This document shows, piece after piece, positions 6,167 through 13,835 of a stretch of DNA of 13,968 bases. The notes below the pieces were generated by a model. It worked only from the letters and a program-made list of their open reading frames with translations. It had not been told where the DNA came from and made no database searches. The position numbers and the translations under genes are program-made. Each line of letters starts with the position of its first letter. Within the stretch, counting starts at the first letter, position 1. This DNA comes from Oceanospirillales bacterium (lineage in GTDB: Bacteria; Pseudomonadota; Gammaproteobacteria; Xanthomonadales; SZUA-36). The stretch covers positions 1 to 13,968 of the forward strand of contig QIKG01000078.1 of the NCBI GenBank assembly GCA_003232965.1, given 5' to 3'.

Positions 6167-6176
6167 GTTATACATA

Positions 6177-6626
6177 ATGGAAAGACCATCACACTCATTG
6201 CCTCTAGAGATTTACCATGGTGTCCCGGCAGGTTGGTCTAAACCAGAAATTATCGCAGCACACAAAATACTTAACGGAAAGTTTTCACTCGAACAACCTG
6301 AGGCGACTGAACCTGGCGCACCAAGTTGGATGCCTGACCGATATCGGTGGCTTCAATATAGAGCAACTCTTTATAAACTATCAGAAGGCATTCGAGTTGA
6401 CGATGCAGCATGTACCGAGTTAGCTATAAGGTATATTGAGCTAGATTATGTTGGTTCTTATTCAGGTTATATCAAAGAGCGCCTTGCTCGGGCACTTAAA
6501 GGCGCTGAGCTTTCGTTTCAGCAAAAACGACGCTTGAAAGTTCAATTTCGGTCACTTATAGATAACAACCAGTGCCGACAAGAATTTGGCGTATACAAGA
6601 AGCTCTTAGGGGAGATTGACGGTTGA
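6177..6626 (+). CDS. Conserved-looking hypothetical protein (cassette-borne)
   Basis: This 149-aa protein has no function I can name. It is soluble and mostly helical, with an N-terminal PAGWSKPEIIAAHKILNGKF segment, a WLQYRATLYKLSEGIRVDD segment, a YIELDYVGSYSGYIKERLA core and a basic helix (SFQQKRRLKVQFRSLID). Proteins of this general appearance occur as hypotheticals in gammaproteobacterial accessory regions. The ATG lies 10 bp after the G of the R' box (6167), with no ribosome site between it and the MITE-like element's right end, so the element has replaced whatever leader or promoter once preceded the cassette. No intact attC follows. Confidence 0.75.
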   Translation: MERPSHSLPLEIYHGVPAGWSKPEIIAAHKILNGKFSLEQPEATEPGAPSWMPDRYRWLQYRATLYKLSEGIRVDDAACTELAIRYIELDYVGSYSGYIKERLARALKGAELSFQQKRRLKVQFRSLIDNNQCRQEFGVYKKLLGEIDG

Positions 6627-6635
6627 GAGAAGAGC

Positions 6636-6681
6636 TAGAGCGAGGACAGTCGCCTAAAGTAGAGCGAGGACAGTCGCCTAA
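6636..6681. repeat. Two 22-bp direct repeats, REP-like
   Basis: Two identical 22-bp units (6636-6657 and 6660-6681) with a 24-bp period share the core GCGAGGACAGTCGCC. The core has short self-complementary ends (GCGA and TCGC), as REP elements often do. It lies just after the 149-aa gene. Confidence 0.6.
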
Positions 6682-6745
6682 TAGAATCATTCCCGTTTTT
6701 GCCACGAACGAAAGCTGTTGATTGCCGACAGGACTGAGGGTAAAT

Positions 6746-6825
6746 TGACCAACAAATCTATTGATGATGTTCCTGTCCAACGTTGGTTCTGACTGGAGAA
6801 AACTGTTTGAATAATATACCCCTAA
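6746..6825 (+). repeat. Diverged direct repeat, copy B
   Basis: This is the partner of 1041-1118. It includes CAACGTTGGTTCTGACTGG and runs into the 5' end of the DUF1801-type gene. An upstream frame ends LTNKSIDDVPVQRWF, then stop at about 6790, and looks like the C-terminal scrap of an older gene. Unlike copy A, it carries a usable GGAG before the TTG at 6807. Confidence 0.6.
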
Positions 6826-7235
6826 TTAAAAACATTGAAGTTACTGAGGTGTTTAACAACTACCCAGGAACAATACGCCATAAGCTACTGTTTCTTCGGC
6901 AACTGATATTGGATGTGGCATCAGAAACTGATGGAGTAAACAACATTGAGGAAACATTAAAATGGGGTGAGCCGAGTTATGTTTCCAAGGCTGGCAGTCC
7001 AATTCGCATTGGTTGGCGAGAATCTGCACCGACCCAATATAAGCTACTTTTTCACTGTCAAACAACGCTGGTTGACACCTTTAAAGAAATATATGCTGAC
7101 GCATTCGAGTTCGAAGCTAACAGAGCTATCATTTTTGCTGAAGATGACGAAATCCCTATCGAGGAGTTAACGCATTGTATTTCGCTCGCACTTACCTATC
7201 ACAACAAAAAACACCTTCCGATGTTGGGTGCATAA
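6807..7235 (+). CDS. DUF1801 (YdhG-like) domain protein
   Basis: This protein of about 142 aa belongs to the DUF1801/YdhG-like family. Family features are helices around HKLLFLRQLILDVASE, then IEETLKWGEPSYVSKAGSPI, and strands RIGWRE and YKLLFHCQTT, followed by IIFAEDDEIPIEELTHCIS. The family has an iron-chaperone (frataxin-like) fold but its role in bacteria is not established. I chose TTG at 6807 because GGAG (6795-6798) sits 8 bp upstream; an in-frame TTG at 6783 is possible but has no such site. It lies just before the shared terminator with rpsT. Whether it came in as a cassette is unclear, as no attC follows it. Confidence 0.82.
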   Translation: MNNIPLIKNIEVTEVFNNYPGTIRHKLLFLRQLILDVASETDGVNNIEETLKWGEPSYVSKAGSPIRIGWRESAPTQYKLLFHCQTTLVDTFKEIYADAFEFEANRAIIFAEDDEIPIEELTHCISLALTYHNKKHLPMLGA

Positions 7236-7263
7236 AAGGCGCTGACTAATAAGCAGCCAATAA

Positions 7264-7287
7264 AAAAGCCCCGAAACAGGGGCTTTT
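7264..7287 (-). terminator. Rho-independent terminator (rpsT; probably bidirectional)
   Basis: A perfect 9-bp stem, AAAAGCCCC (7264-7272) and GGGGCTTTT (7279-7287), encloses the 6-nt loop GAAACA. Read leftward it ends in a run of six T, so it mainly serves rpsT. Read rightward it has four T and may also end the DUF1801 transcript. Confidence 0.88.
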
Positions 7288-7312
7288 AAAATTTAAATTC
7301 GTGCGGTTTATA

Positions 7313-7576
7313 TTAAGACATAGCCCGGATATGGTCGTTCAGACGAGACTTATGCCGAGCCGCTTTGTTGCGGTGCATAATGCCCTGAGAGACTGAGCTG
7401 TCGATGGCAGGAATGGCAGCTTTATAGGCTGTTTCAGCTGCTTCTTTATCGCCACTTTCAATGCTGGTGATTACTTTTTTAATCGAAGTGCGAACGAAAG
7501 AGCGTTTAGATGCGTTTGCCATCCGGTTGCGTTCTCCCTGACGGGCGCGCTTGCGAGCTGATAGACTATTAGCCAC
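7313..7576 (-). CDS. rpsT: Small ribosomal subunit protein bS20
   Basis: S20 is an 87-aa basic helical protein that binds 16S rRNA and helps assemble the 30S subunit. The start is the GTG at 7576 (reads VANSLSARKRARQGERN), with GGAG just upstream (ggagttaaccGTG); a longer in-frame reading would add residues no S20 has. The family's N-terminal ANxxSAxKRxRQ pattern, the basic middle and the C-terminal MHRNKAARHKSRLN segment are all present at normal length. It is transcribed leftward from a strong promoter at 7617-7645 and ends at a clean terminator. It is divergent from murJ, as in Pseudomonas-like genomes. Confidence 0.97.
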   Translation of the reverse strand: MANSLSARKRARQGERNRMANASKRSFVRTSIKKVITSIESGDKEAAETAYKAAIPAIDSSVSQGIMHRNKAARHKSRLNDHIRAMS

Positions 7577-7616
7577 GGTTAACTCCAAAAAATATTTGTT
7601 CATAAAAGAGCCGGAA

Positions 7617-7645
7617 ATTATCCTCTTCTTTGCCACTATTGTCAA
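7617..7645 (-). promoter_or_regulatory. rpsT promoter
   Basis: On the minus strand there is a perfect -35 TTGACA (7645-7640), a 17-bp spacer and a near-perfect -10 GATAAT (7622-7617). The predicted start is about 35 nt upstream of the GTG. The -35 sits in the near-palindrome ATTGTCAATT, so a weaker -35 (TTGTCA, 7639-7644) faces murJ and the two promoters may overlap. Confidence 0.85.
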
Positions 7646-7679
7646 TTAAAATAAACCAATAAGCTATCTGGAAAAGAAC

Positions 7680-7736
7680 ATGAGAAAAGATAAGCAGAAC
7701 AATAGATTAAGCAAGAGTAGGGAAGCAGTTTTTTGA
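7680..7736 (+). CDS. Possible 18-aa leader ORF overlapping murJ start
   Basis: An ATG at 7680 opens an 18-codon frame (MRKDKQNNRLSKSREAVF) whose TGA (7734-7736) overlaps the murJ TTG start (7733-7735). GGA lies about 6-8 bp upstream of the ATG. The peptide is basic and has no recognised family. It could couple translation to the weak TTG start, or be chance. Confidence 0.25.
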   Translation: MRKDKQNNRLSKSREAVF

Positions 7737-9295
7737 AACTGCTGAAATCGACTGCATTAGTTAGCTCAATGACCTTTATTTCAAGGGTTTTAGGGCTATT
7801 GCGCGAGATTATATTCGCCCGCTGGTTCGGCGCAAGTGCGGCAACAGATGCCTTTTTTGTCGCTTTTAAGATTCCAAATTTTCTCCGGCGGCTATTTGCC
7901 GAGGGTTCGTTTTCACTAGCATTTGTACCAATCTTGGCCGAGTATCGGGAAAAGGGCGATGAGGAAGCGCTGAAATCCCTGATCGATGCGGTAACCGGTA
8001 CCCTGATGTCGGTATTATTGCTGATCACTGCCATTGGTATTTTTGCTGCCCCGGCAATTATGATGGTGTTTGCACCCGGTTGGTATATGGATGGCCGTGA
8101 GTCGTTTGAGCTTGCCACCAATATGCTGCGCATTACCTTTCCCTATATTCTGCTAATTTCGCTCACAGCACTGGCTGGCGGCATTTTAAATACTTTTGAA
8201 AGGTTCCTGTTGCCGGCACTAACACCTGCACTGCTGAATATCTCATTTATTACCGCCGCTATCTGTTTTTCCGATAACTTTGAGCAACCGGTAGAAGTTC
8301 TCGCCTGGGCTGTATTGGTGGCTGGATTCCTGCAGTTGTTGGTACAGTTTCCTACGCTGGCACGCCACGGCTTAATGCCCCGACCACGGTTTAACTGGAA
8401 GCATTCGGGTGTGCGTCGAATCCTGAAACTAATGATTCCGACCTTGATAGGATCATCAGTAGCTCAAATTAACTTGTTATTTGATACCCTGATTGCTTCG
8501 TTTTTGATTGTCGGTAGTGTTTCCTGGTTAAGTTATTCAGATCGACTAATGGAATTTCCGATCGGTGTTTTCGGGGTGGCATTATCAACCGTCATTCTTC
8601 CCAGTCTGGCGCGCAAACATACTGCTACCGATACCCAGGCCTTTTCTGCCACCATCGACTGGGCCTTGCGTCTGGCGCTGGTGATTACAATCCCTGCGGC
8701 AGTGGCATTGGCCGTTCTGGCGGTGCCTTTGTTGGCAACCATGTTCCAGTATCAGGCGTTCAGTGCGAATGATGTTTATATGTCGTCGTTGTCGCTGATG
8801 GCGTATGCCGCCGGTTTGCCAGCCTTTATTGCGATTAAAGTGTTGGCTCCTGGCTTTTACGCTCGTCAGGACACAACAACGCCGATGAAAATTGGCATCT
8901 TCGCATTGTTGATCAATATGGTTTTCAATCTCGCTTTTGTTGGCAGTATGTTATGGCTGGATATACCTGGCGCACATGCCGGTCTGGCGCTTGCCAGTGG
9001 TGTTTCCGCCTGGTTAAATGCTGGTTTGTTATATTACCAGCTTAGAAAACAAGGGCACTACCAACCAGAACAAGGCTGGTTGCGGGTTATTACAGCGATT
9101 ACTGCAGCTTCGCTGCTGATGGCAATAGGACTTTATTTTATCTCCCCAAGTCTCAGCAGTTGGGGTGAGTTTCCAGTGTTAAGCCGGATCAGCTGGCTTT
9201 CAACTCTTATCATTTCGGGTGTGCTCATTTACGCACTGGCCAGTCTGTTATTTGGTTTGCGTATACAGGATCTAAAACGCGGTGCCGAACGCTAG
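7733..9295 (+). CDS. murJ: Lipid II flippase MurJ
   Basis: MurJ (MviN) moves lipid II, the peptidoglycan precursor, across the inner membrane. The protein has 520 aa and about 14 hydrophobic membrane segments, the family's normal size. The start is a TTG with GGGA 9-12 bp upstream. With this start the key arginines fall at R18 and R24 (ISRVLGLLRE) and R52 (NFLRRLF), the same numbers as in E. coli MurJ, which supports the start. Further family signs are TDAFFVAFKIPNFLRRLFAE, the GSFSLAFVPILAEY loop, and DRLMEFPIGVFGVALSTVILP. It is divergent from rpsT and followed 60 bp later by ribF, which has its own likely promoter. Confidence 0.97.
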   Translation: MKLLKSTALVSSMTFISRVLGLLREIIFARWFGASAATDAFFVAFKIPNFLRRLFAEGSFSLAFVPILAEYREKGDEEALKSLIDAVTGTLMSVLLLITAIGIFAAPAIMMVFAPGWYMDGRESFELATNMLRITFPYILLISLTALAGGILNTFERFLLPALTPALLNISFITAAICFSDNFEQPVEVLAWAVLVAGFLQLLVQFPTLARHGLMPRPRFNWKHSGVRRILKLMIPTLIGSSVAQINLLFDTLIASFLIVGSVSWLSYSDRLMEFPIGVFGVALSTVILPSLARKHTATDTQAFSATIDWALRLALVITIPAAVALAVLAVPLLATMFQYQAFSANDVYMSSLSLMAYAAGLPAFIAIKVLAPGFYARQDTTTPMKIGIFALLINMVFNLAFVGSMLWLDIPGAHAGLALASGVSAWLNAGLLYYQLRKQGHYQPEQGWLRVITAITAASLLMAIGLYFISPSLSSWGEFPVLSRISWLSTLIISGVLIYALASLLFGLRIQDLKRGAER

Positions 9296-9301
9296 GTTGG
9301 C

Positions 9302-9310
9302 TGTTATAAT
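9302..9310 (+). promoter_or_regulatory. Extended -10 promoter for ribF-ileS-lspA
   Basis: TGTTATAAT fits the extended -10 consensus TGnTATAAT exactly. No good -35 is seen at the usual distance, which is acceptable for this promoter type. It lies 7 bp after the murJ stop and about 45 bp before the ribF ATG. Confidence 0.6.
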
Positions 9311-9355
9311 CTCTGCTTTTCAGCTATTTAGAATGTAAGGGTCTGGTGTGAGTAC

Positions 9356-10309
9356 ATGCGTGTTTTCAGGGATCTAGTTCAGCAAAATAAACCAATGGTA
9401 GGTGGTGTCGCAGCTGCGGCAGTCACCATTGGGAATTTTGATGGCCTGCACCGTGGACATAAAGCGCTAATAGAGCAAACTTTAGCATTAGCCAAAGCGC
9501 AAGAACTGGTTTCCACCTTGATTAGTTTTGAGCCACTACCGCGACAGTTTTTTGATCCCTCAAGCCTGTCATTCCGGCTGCAATCTACTACGGGCAAGCT
9601 TAGGCAATTACGCGAATGGGGACTACAACAGGTCGGTTTGCTGCGATTTAATCAAGCGCTTGCCAGTTTATCAGCAGAGGACTTTATTCAACAGATTTTA
9701 ATCCGGCAATTGAATACCCGCCAGCTGATTGTCGGTGAGGATTTTCGCTTTGGCAAAGATCGCCGTGGTGATATCGATATGTTGGCAAGCGCCAGCAAAA
9801 CGCATGGCTTTGAAACTCACTTTATTCCGGCGGTTTGCCTTCATGGTGAACGTATCAGCAGCACGCGTTTGCGCAACGCATTATCGAGTGGTGAGATGAA
9901 ATTAGCAGCCGAGTTGCTCGGGCGTTCTTACAGTCTTGGCGGCAGGGTTGTTAAAGGTCAACAATTGGGGAGAAAACTGGGTTATCCTACAGCCAATATA
10001 CCTATGCAGCATCGACCCTGCCCTGTGGCTGGCGTATTTGCGGTAGAAGTGGTGTTACCGGGTAATAATAAGGTGCTTCCCGGTGTGGCTAGTATTGGAA
10101 AACGGCCTACAGTAGGCGGCAAGCAATTGCTGTTGGAAGTACACCTTTTTGATTTTAATGCCGACTTGTATGGGCAACGAATCAAAGTGAAACTAATTGA
10201 ACACTTGAGGGCTGAGGCACATTTTTCCAGCCTCGATGAATTAACCGAAAAAATGCAGCAGGATGAACAGTTGGCGCGGGCAGTATTGACCCGGCGAATG
10301 GAACATTAG
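9356..10309 (+). CDS. ribF: Bifunctional riboflavin kinase / FAD synthetase
   Basis: RibF phosphorylates riboflavin to FMN and adenylates FMN to FAD. It is 317 aa, the usual length for a bacterial RibF. The N-terminal adenylyltransferase domain has the HxGH-type signature GNFDGLHRGH (26-35), GEDFRFGKDRRGD (127-139) and ISSTRLR (167-173). The C-terminal kinase domain begins at about 185 with VVKGQQLGRKLGYPTANI (198-215) and GVASIGKRPTV, followed by a LEVHLFDFNADLYGQ strand-loop. The ribosome site is weak (AAGG lies far upstream), but no other in-frame start exists nearby. It ends 1 bp before ileS. Confidence 0.97.
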   Translation: MRVFRDLVQQNKPMVGGVAAAAVTIGNFDGLHRGHKALIEQTLALAKAQELVSTLISFEPLPRQFFDPSSLSFRLQSTTGKLRQLREWGLQQVGLLRFNQALASLSAEDFIQQILIRQLNTRQLIVGEDFRFGKDRRGDIDMLASASKTHGFETHFIPAVCLHGERISSTRLRNALSSGEMKLAAELLGRSYSLGGRVVKGQQLGRKLGYPTANIPMQHRPCPVAGVFAVEVVLPGNNKVLPGVASIGKRPTVGGKQLLLEVHLFDFNADLYGQRIKVKLIEHLRAEAHFSSLDELTEKMQQDEQLARAVLTRRMEH

Positions 10310-10310
10310 T

Positions 10311-13148
10311 ATGGAATACGATTACAAAAAATCAATCAACTTACCGAAGACCCGCTTTTCGATGAAAGCCAATCTGGCCCAGCGCGAACCCCAGTGGTTA
10401 AAGCAATGGGAAGCCGAGGGTCGTTACGCACAAATTCAGGAAGCCACAAAAGATCGGCAAACCTTTCTTTTACATGATGGCCCCCCGTATGCCAATGGTG
10501 ATATCCATATTGGTCATGCGGTGAATAAAATCCTCAAGGACTTTATTGTTAAATCCAAACTCATTGCCGGTTATCACTCGCCTTATGTACCCGGTTGGGA
10601 CTGCCACGGGTTGCCGATTGAATTACAGGTTGAGAAAAAAGTGGGCAAGGTTGGGCGTAAGGTCGATGCACGCACCTTCCGGCGCTTATGTCGTGAATAT
10701 GCCGGCAAACAAATCAACCGCCAACGCCTAGATTTTAAGCGCCTTGGGGTTGCCGGTGAGTGGGATAATCCCTACGAAACCCGTGATTTCCGCTATGAAG
10801 CCAATATGCTGCGCGCGCTCGCCAAAATTGTTGAAAATGGCCATCTAGAACAGGGCCTAAAACCGGTCAACTGGTGTTTTGATTGTGGTTCGGCACTGGC
10901 AGAGGCTGAAATCGAATATGAGAATAAGTTATCTTCAGCTATTGATGTTTTCTTTCCTGCAGTTGACGGCCCAGCGTTAGAGAAGTTGTTTGATTTGAAT
11001 GGGGCCCTGGATCAAGCACTGGATCAGGTGGGTGTGCCTATCTGGACAACAACCCCATGGACCCTGCCGGCTAACCGTGCAGTATCGCTAAATGCTGACC
11101 TCGATTATGTGATGTTAGTGGCAACCAGGAATGATAAATCCATCGGCCTGGTAGTGGCAGATGCGCTTTCAACTACGGTAATGGAGCGTTACCAACTGTC
11201 TAATCCGCAAATACTCGGTAGTGTTAAAGGCAGTGCTCTCGAAGGTGTTTTGCTACAGCATCCATTTTATTCTTTGCAAGTCCCCATTCTTCTCGGTGAG
11301 CATGTCACAACTGAGGCAGGTACCGGGGCTGTACATACTGCACCCGGCCACGGTCAGGAAGATTTTATTGTGGCTTCTAAATACGGTATTGAACCCTACA
11401 ACCCCGTGGGTGCTAACGGTGTTTACCTGCCGGATACCCCGTTGTTCGGGGGTCAATTTGTGTGGAAGGCCAATAGTGCGATAGTCGAGTTGCTCGAAGA
11501 AAACGGTAGTCTGTTGCATCTAGAAGAAATTGACCACAGCTATCCGCATTGTTGGCGGCATAAATCCCCAACTGCTTTCCGGGCGACGGCACAGTGGTTT
11601 ATTTCCATGGATAAGGCGCAACTACGAAGCAATGCTATGGCGGCTATACCTGGGGTTCGCTGGGTGCCTGAATGGGGTGAAGAACGGATCCGTGGGATGG
11701 TTGAAAACCGACCAGACTGGTGTATTTCGCGCCAACGGGCCTGGGGTGTACCAATCACTCTGTTTGTGGATAGAGAGACCGAGGAGTTACATCCTGATGC
11801 CGTAGCCTTAATGAATAAGGCGGCTGACTTAATTGAAAAAGAAGGTGTGGATGCTTGGTATGAGGATGATATATTTGCGCGTTTAGGTGTAGATGCCGAT
11901 AAATACGATACGGTTAAAGACATTCTGGATGTCTGGTTTGACGCCGGTAGCAGCCACTACTGTGTACTGGACGACCGCGACTATTTGGGTTCTCCAGCTG
12001 ATCTATATCTTGAAGGCTCCGACCAACATCGCGGCTGGTTCCAGTCATCTTTGTTGACCAGCATGGCTATTCACCAGCGGCCACCTTATCGTCAGGTATT
12101 GACTCATGGGTTTGCCGTGGATGCCGATGGTCGCAAAATGTCGAAATCTTTAGGTAATGTGGTGGCTCCGCAAACCATCATGAACACCTATGGTGCAGAT
12201 GTATTACGCCTGTGGGTTGCATCCGCTGATTATCGTCAGGAAATGACCGTATCGGATGAAATCATCAAGCGAGTAGCAGATAGTTACCGGCGAATTCGTA
12301 ACACTGTGCGTTATTTTCTGGGCAATATTGATGGCTTTGACCAAAGCCAGCTACTCAAGCCCGAGCAAATGCTGTCCTTGGATAGATGGGCTGTAGACCG
12401 GGCATTACAGCTGCAGGAAGATATCCAAAAAGATTATGAAAATTATCAGTTCATGCGCATTTACCAGAAAATAGGGCACTTCTGTTCAATCGATATGGGT
12501 GCGTTTTATCTGGATGTCATTAAAGACAGGCTTTACACCATGCCGGTGAACAGCATTGGCAGGCGTTCAGCACAAACAGCCATGTTCCATATTCTCGAAG
12601 CTATGGTTCGTTGGATAGCACCTATTCTTAGTTTTACTGCCGAAGAAATCTGGACACTGTTACCCGGTGATGATCGCAGCAATACGATCTTTAAGGAAAC
12701 CTATTACGAGGGTTTGTTTGCGCTTGATAACAACCAGACAACCAGAATATTCTGGGCATTAGTTATGCAGTTACGCGAACCGGTTAGCAAGGCTATTGAA
12801 GCTTTGCGAACGGTAGGAGAAGTTGGTTCATCTTTGGCCAGTGAAGTGACTATATACACCGAGGGTGAACTACTTGATGCCTGTGAAACACTGGGTGATG
12901 AACTGCGTTTTGTAATGATTACATCAAATGCGGTGGTTAAATCTCTGGCAGAAAAACCAGATGACTTGCCAATCACCGAACTTGGCAGCATAAAAGTGGC
13001 TGTGAGTGTTAGCGCATCTAGCCAAGAAAAGTGTGTGCGCTGCTGGCATTACCGTGCTGATGTAGGTTCAATTAGCGAGCACCCAGAAATTTGTGGTCGT
13101 TGTCATGAGAATTTGTTTGCTGAGGGTGAACAACGAGAATATGCATGA
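10311..13148 (+). CDS. ileS: Isoleucyl-tRNA synthetase
   Basis: IleRS charges tRNA-Ile and edits mis-activated valine. It is a 945-aa class I synthetase of normal length. HIGH is seen at 66-69 (GDIHIGHA), preceded by FLLHDGPPYANG. The editing (CP1) domain includes IWTTTPWTLPANRA and TEAGTGAVHTAPGHGQEDF. KMSKS is at about 609-613 (GRKMSKSLGN), with the WFDAGSSHYCVL and YLEGSDQHRGWFQSSL segments upstream. A C-terminal zinc finger has CVRCWHYR and CGRCHENL. This is the standard bacterial, mupirocin-sensitive-type architecture (ileS1-like); sensitivity itself is inference. It is tightly coupled to ribF (1-bp gap) and lspA (4-bp overlap). Confidence 0.98.
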   Translation: MEYDYKKSINLPKTRFSMKANLAQREPQWLKQWEAEGRYAQIQEATKDRQTFLLHDGPPYANGDIHIGHAVNKILKDFIVKSKLIAGYHSPYVPGWDCHGLPIELQVEKKVGKVGRKVDARTFRRLCREYAGKQINRQRLDFKRLGVAGEWDNPYETRDFRYEANMLRALAKIVENGHLEQGLKPVNWCFDCGSALAEAEIEYENKLSSAIDVFFPAVDGPALEKLFDLNGALDQALDQVGVPIWTTTPWTLPANRAVSLNADLDYVMLVATRNDKSIGLVVADALSTTVMERYQLSNPQILGSVKGSALEGVLLQHPFYSLQVPILLGEHVTTEAGTGAVHTAPGHGQEDFIVASKYGIEPYNPVGANGVYLPDTPLFGGQFVWKANSAIVELLEENGSLLHLEEIDHSYPHCWRHKSPTAFRATAQWFISMDKAQLRSNAMAAIPGVRWVPEWGEERIRGMVENRPDWCISRQRAWGVPITLFVDRETEELHPDAVALMNKAADLIEKEGVDAWYEDDIFARLGVDADKYDTVKDILDVWFDAGSSHYCVLDDRDYLGSPADLYLEGSDQHRGWFQSSLLTSMAIHQRPPYRQVLTHGFAVDADGRKMSKSLGNVVAPQTIMNTYGADVLRLWVASADYRQEMTVSDEIIKRVADSYRRIRNTVRYFLGNIDGFDQSQLLKPEQMLSLDRWAVDRALQLQEDIQKDYENYQFMRIYQKIGHFCSIDMGAFYLDVIKDRLYTMPVNSIGRRSAQTAMFHILEAMVRWIAPILSFTAEEIWTLLPGDDRSNTIFKETYYEGLFALDNNQTTRIFWALVMQLREPVSKAIEALRTVGEVGSSLASEVTIYTEGELLDACETLGDELRFVMITSNAVVKSLAEKPDDLPITELGSIKVAVSVSASSQEKCVRCWHYRADVGSISEHPEICGRCHENLFAEGEQREYA

Positions 13149-13801
13149 GTAATAAAGACGCTAAAAATAACACTGCTGCCAGCGCCACTGATTTGGTCGA
13201 TGCAATGAACTCTTGTAAGAGTGATACTGAGGGGGAGCCTGTCATAGATGATAAAGACAGTCCTGCTGAGCAAGAAGTGAAAGCCAATACAGAAATCACT
13301 ACCGAGCCACCCGAGCAGACAATAAGTTTCAAAACCTTTGCTTTCGGGCTGTTAATCGCTGCTGTGATCATTGTTTTAGACCAGTGGAGCAAGCATATCG
13401 CCAGTCAACAGTTGGAGCTGTATCGGCCCCAAGCTGTGTTTGATTGGTTAAATATGACATTGGCACATAACCGCGGAGCAGCCTTCAGTTTTCTCAGTAC
13501 TGCCGGTGGTTGGCAACGCTGGTTTTTCAGTGTGCTAGCGGCGGGTATATCAATAATGCTAGTGGTGTGGATGTTTAATTTACCAGCCAGAGAACGAGTC
13601 AATCTATGGGCTTTGGCATTAGTGCTGGGTGGTGCTATCGGCAATTTGATAGACCGCCTGCGTTTAGGTTATGTGGTCGATTTTATTGATGCGCATCTAA
13701 GTGGCTCACACTGGCCGACCTTTAATCTTGCCGACAGTGCCATTATGGGCGGCGTGGCTTTGCTTATATTAGGTATGTTTCTCTACCCACAAAAAAAGTA
13801 A
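13145..13801 (+). CDS. lspA: Prolipoprotein signal peptidase (with long N-terminal extension)
   Basis: LspA cuts the signal peptide of lipid-modified prolipoproteins in the inner membrane. It has four hydrophobic segments, and the aspartyl-protease residues fall in GYVVDFID and FNLADSAI. Conserved DQWSK, LAHNRGAAFSFL and GGAIGNLIDRLRLG are present. At 218 aa it is about 50 residues longer than most LspA. The extra N-terminal part (about 1-60) is soluble, acidic and low-complexity, with a CK and many D/E. The start at 13145 is supported by the ATGA overlap with ileS, but an ATG at 13204 would be a possible shorter start. Only the extension's function is unknown. Confidence 0.95.
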   Translation: MSNKDAKNNTAASATDLVDAMNSCKSDTEGEPVIDDKDSPAEQEVKANTEITTEPPEQTISFKTFAFGLLIAAVIIVLDQWSKHIASQQLELYRPQAVFDWLNMTLAHNRGAAFSFLSTAGGWQRWFFSVLAAGISIMLVVWMFNLPARERVNLWALALVLGGAIGNLIDRLRLGYVVDFIDAHLSGSHWPTFNLADSAIMGGVALLILGMFLYPQKK

Positions 13802-13810
13802 AAGCGGCCA

Positions 13811-13835
13811 GCGCTGAATGCGCATATTTCAGCGC
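13811..13835 (-). terminator. Convergent hairpin between lspA and pilE-like gene
   Basis: GCGCTGAA (13811-13818) and TTCAGCGC (13828-13835) form a perfect 8-bp stem with a 9-nt loop. Read leftward it is followed after a few bases by T-rich sequence (CTTTTACTTTTTTT), suiting a terminator for the leftward pilin-like gene. The stem overlaps that gene's stop codon. Read rightward it lacks a T-run. Confidence 0.45.

Noticed and set aside
6590..6598. GTATACAAG as a worn R'' box of the 149-aa cassette
   Set aside because: It lies inside the coding frame and encodes VYK in a constrained-looking stretch; no attC body follows.
6556..6780. Leftward 74-aa frame with repeated GDCPRS
   Set aside because: The repeated peptide is produced by the 24-bp-period DNA repeat read backwards; there is no ribosome site and it overlaps the 149-aa gene.
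6746..6786. Possible attC between ACCAAC and GTTGGT
   Set aside because: The boxes match loosely, but there are no L''/L' arms and the interval is only about 40 bp; the DNA is better explained as a diverged repeat.
1..7300. A complete integron with integrase and attI
   Set aside because: No tyrosine-recombinase frame is present on either strand and no attI could be recognised.
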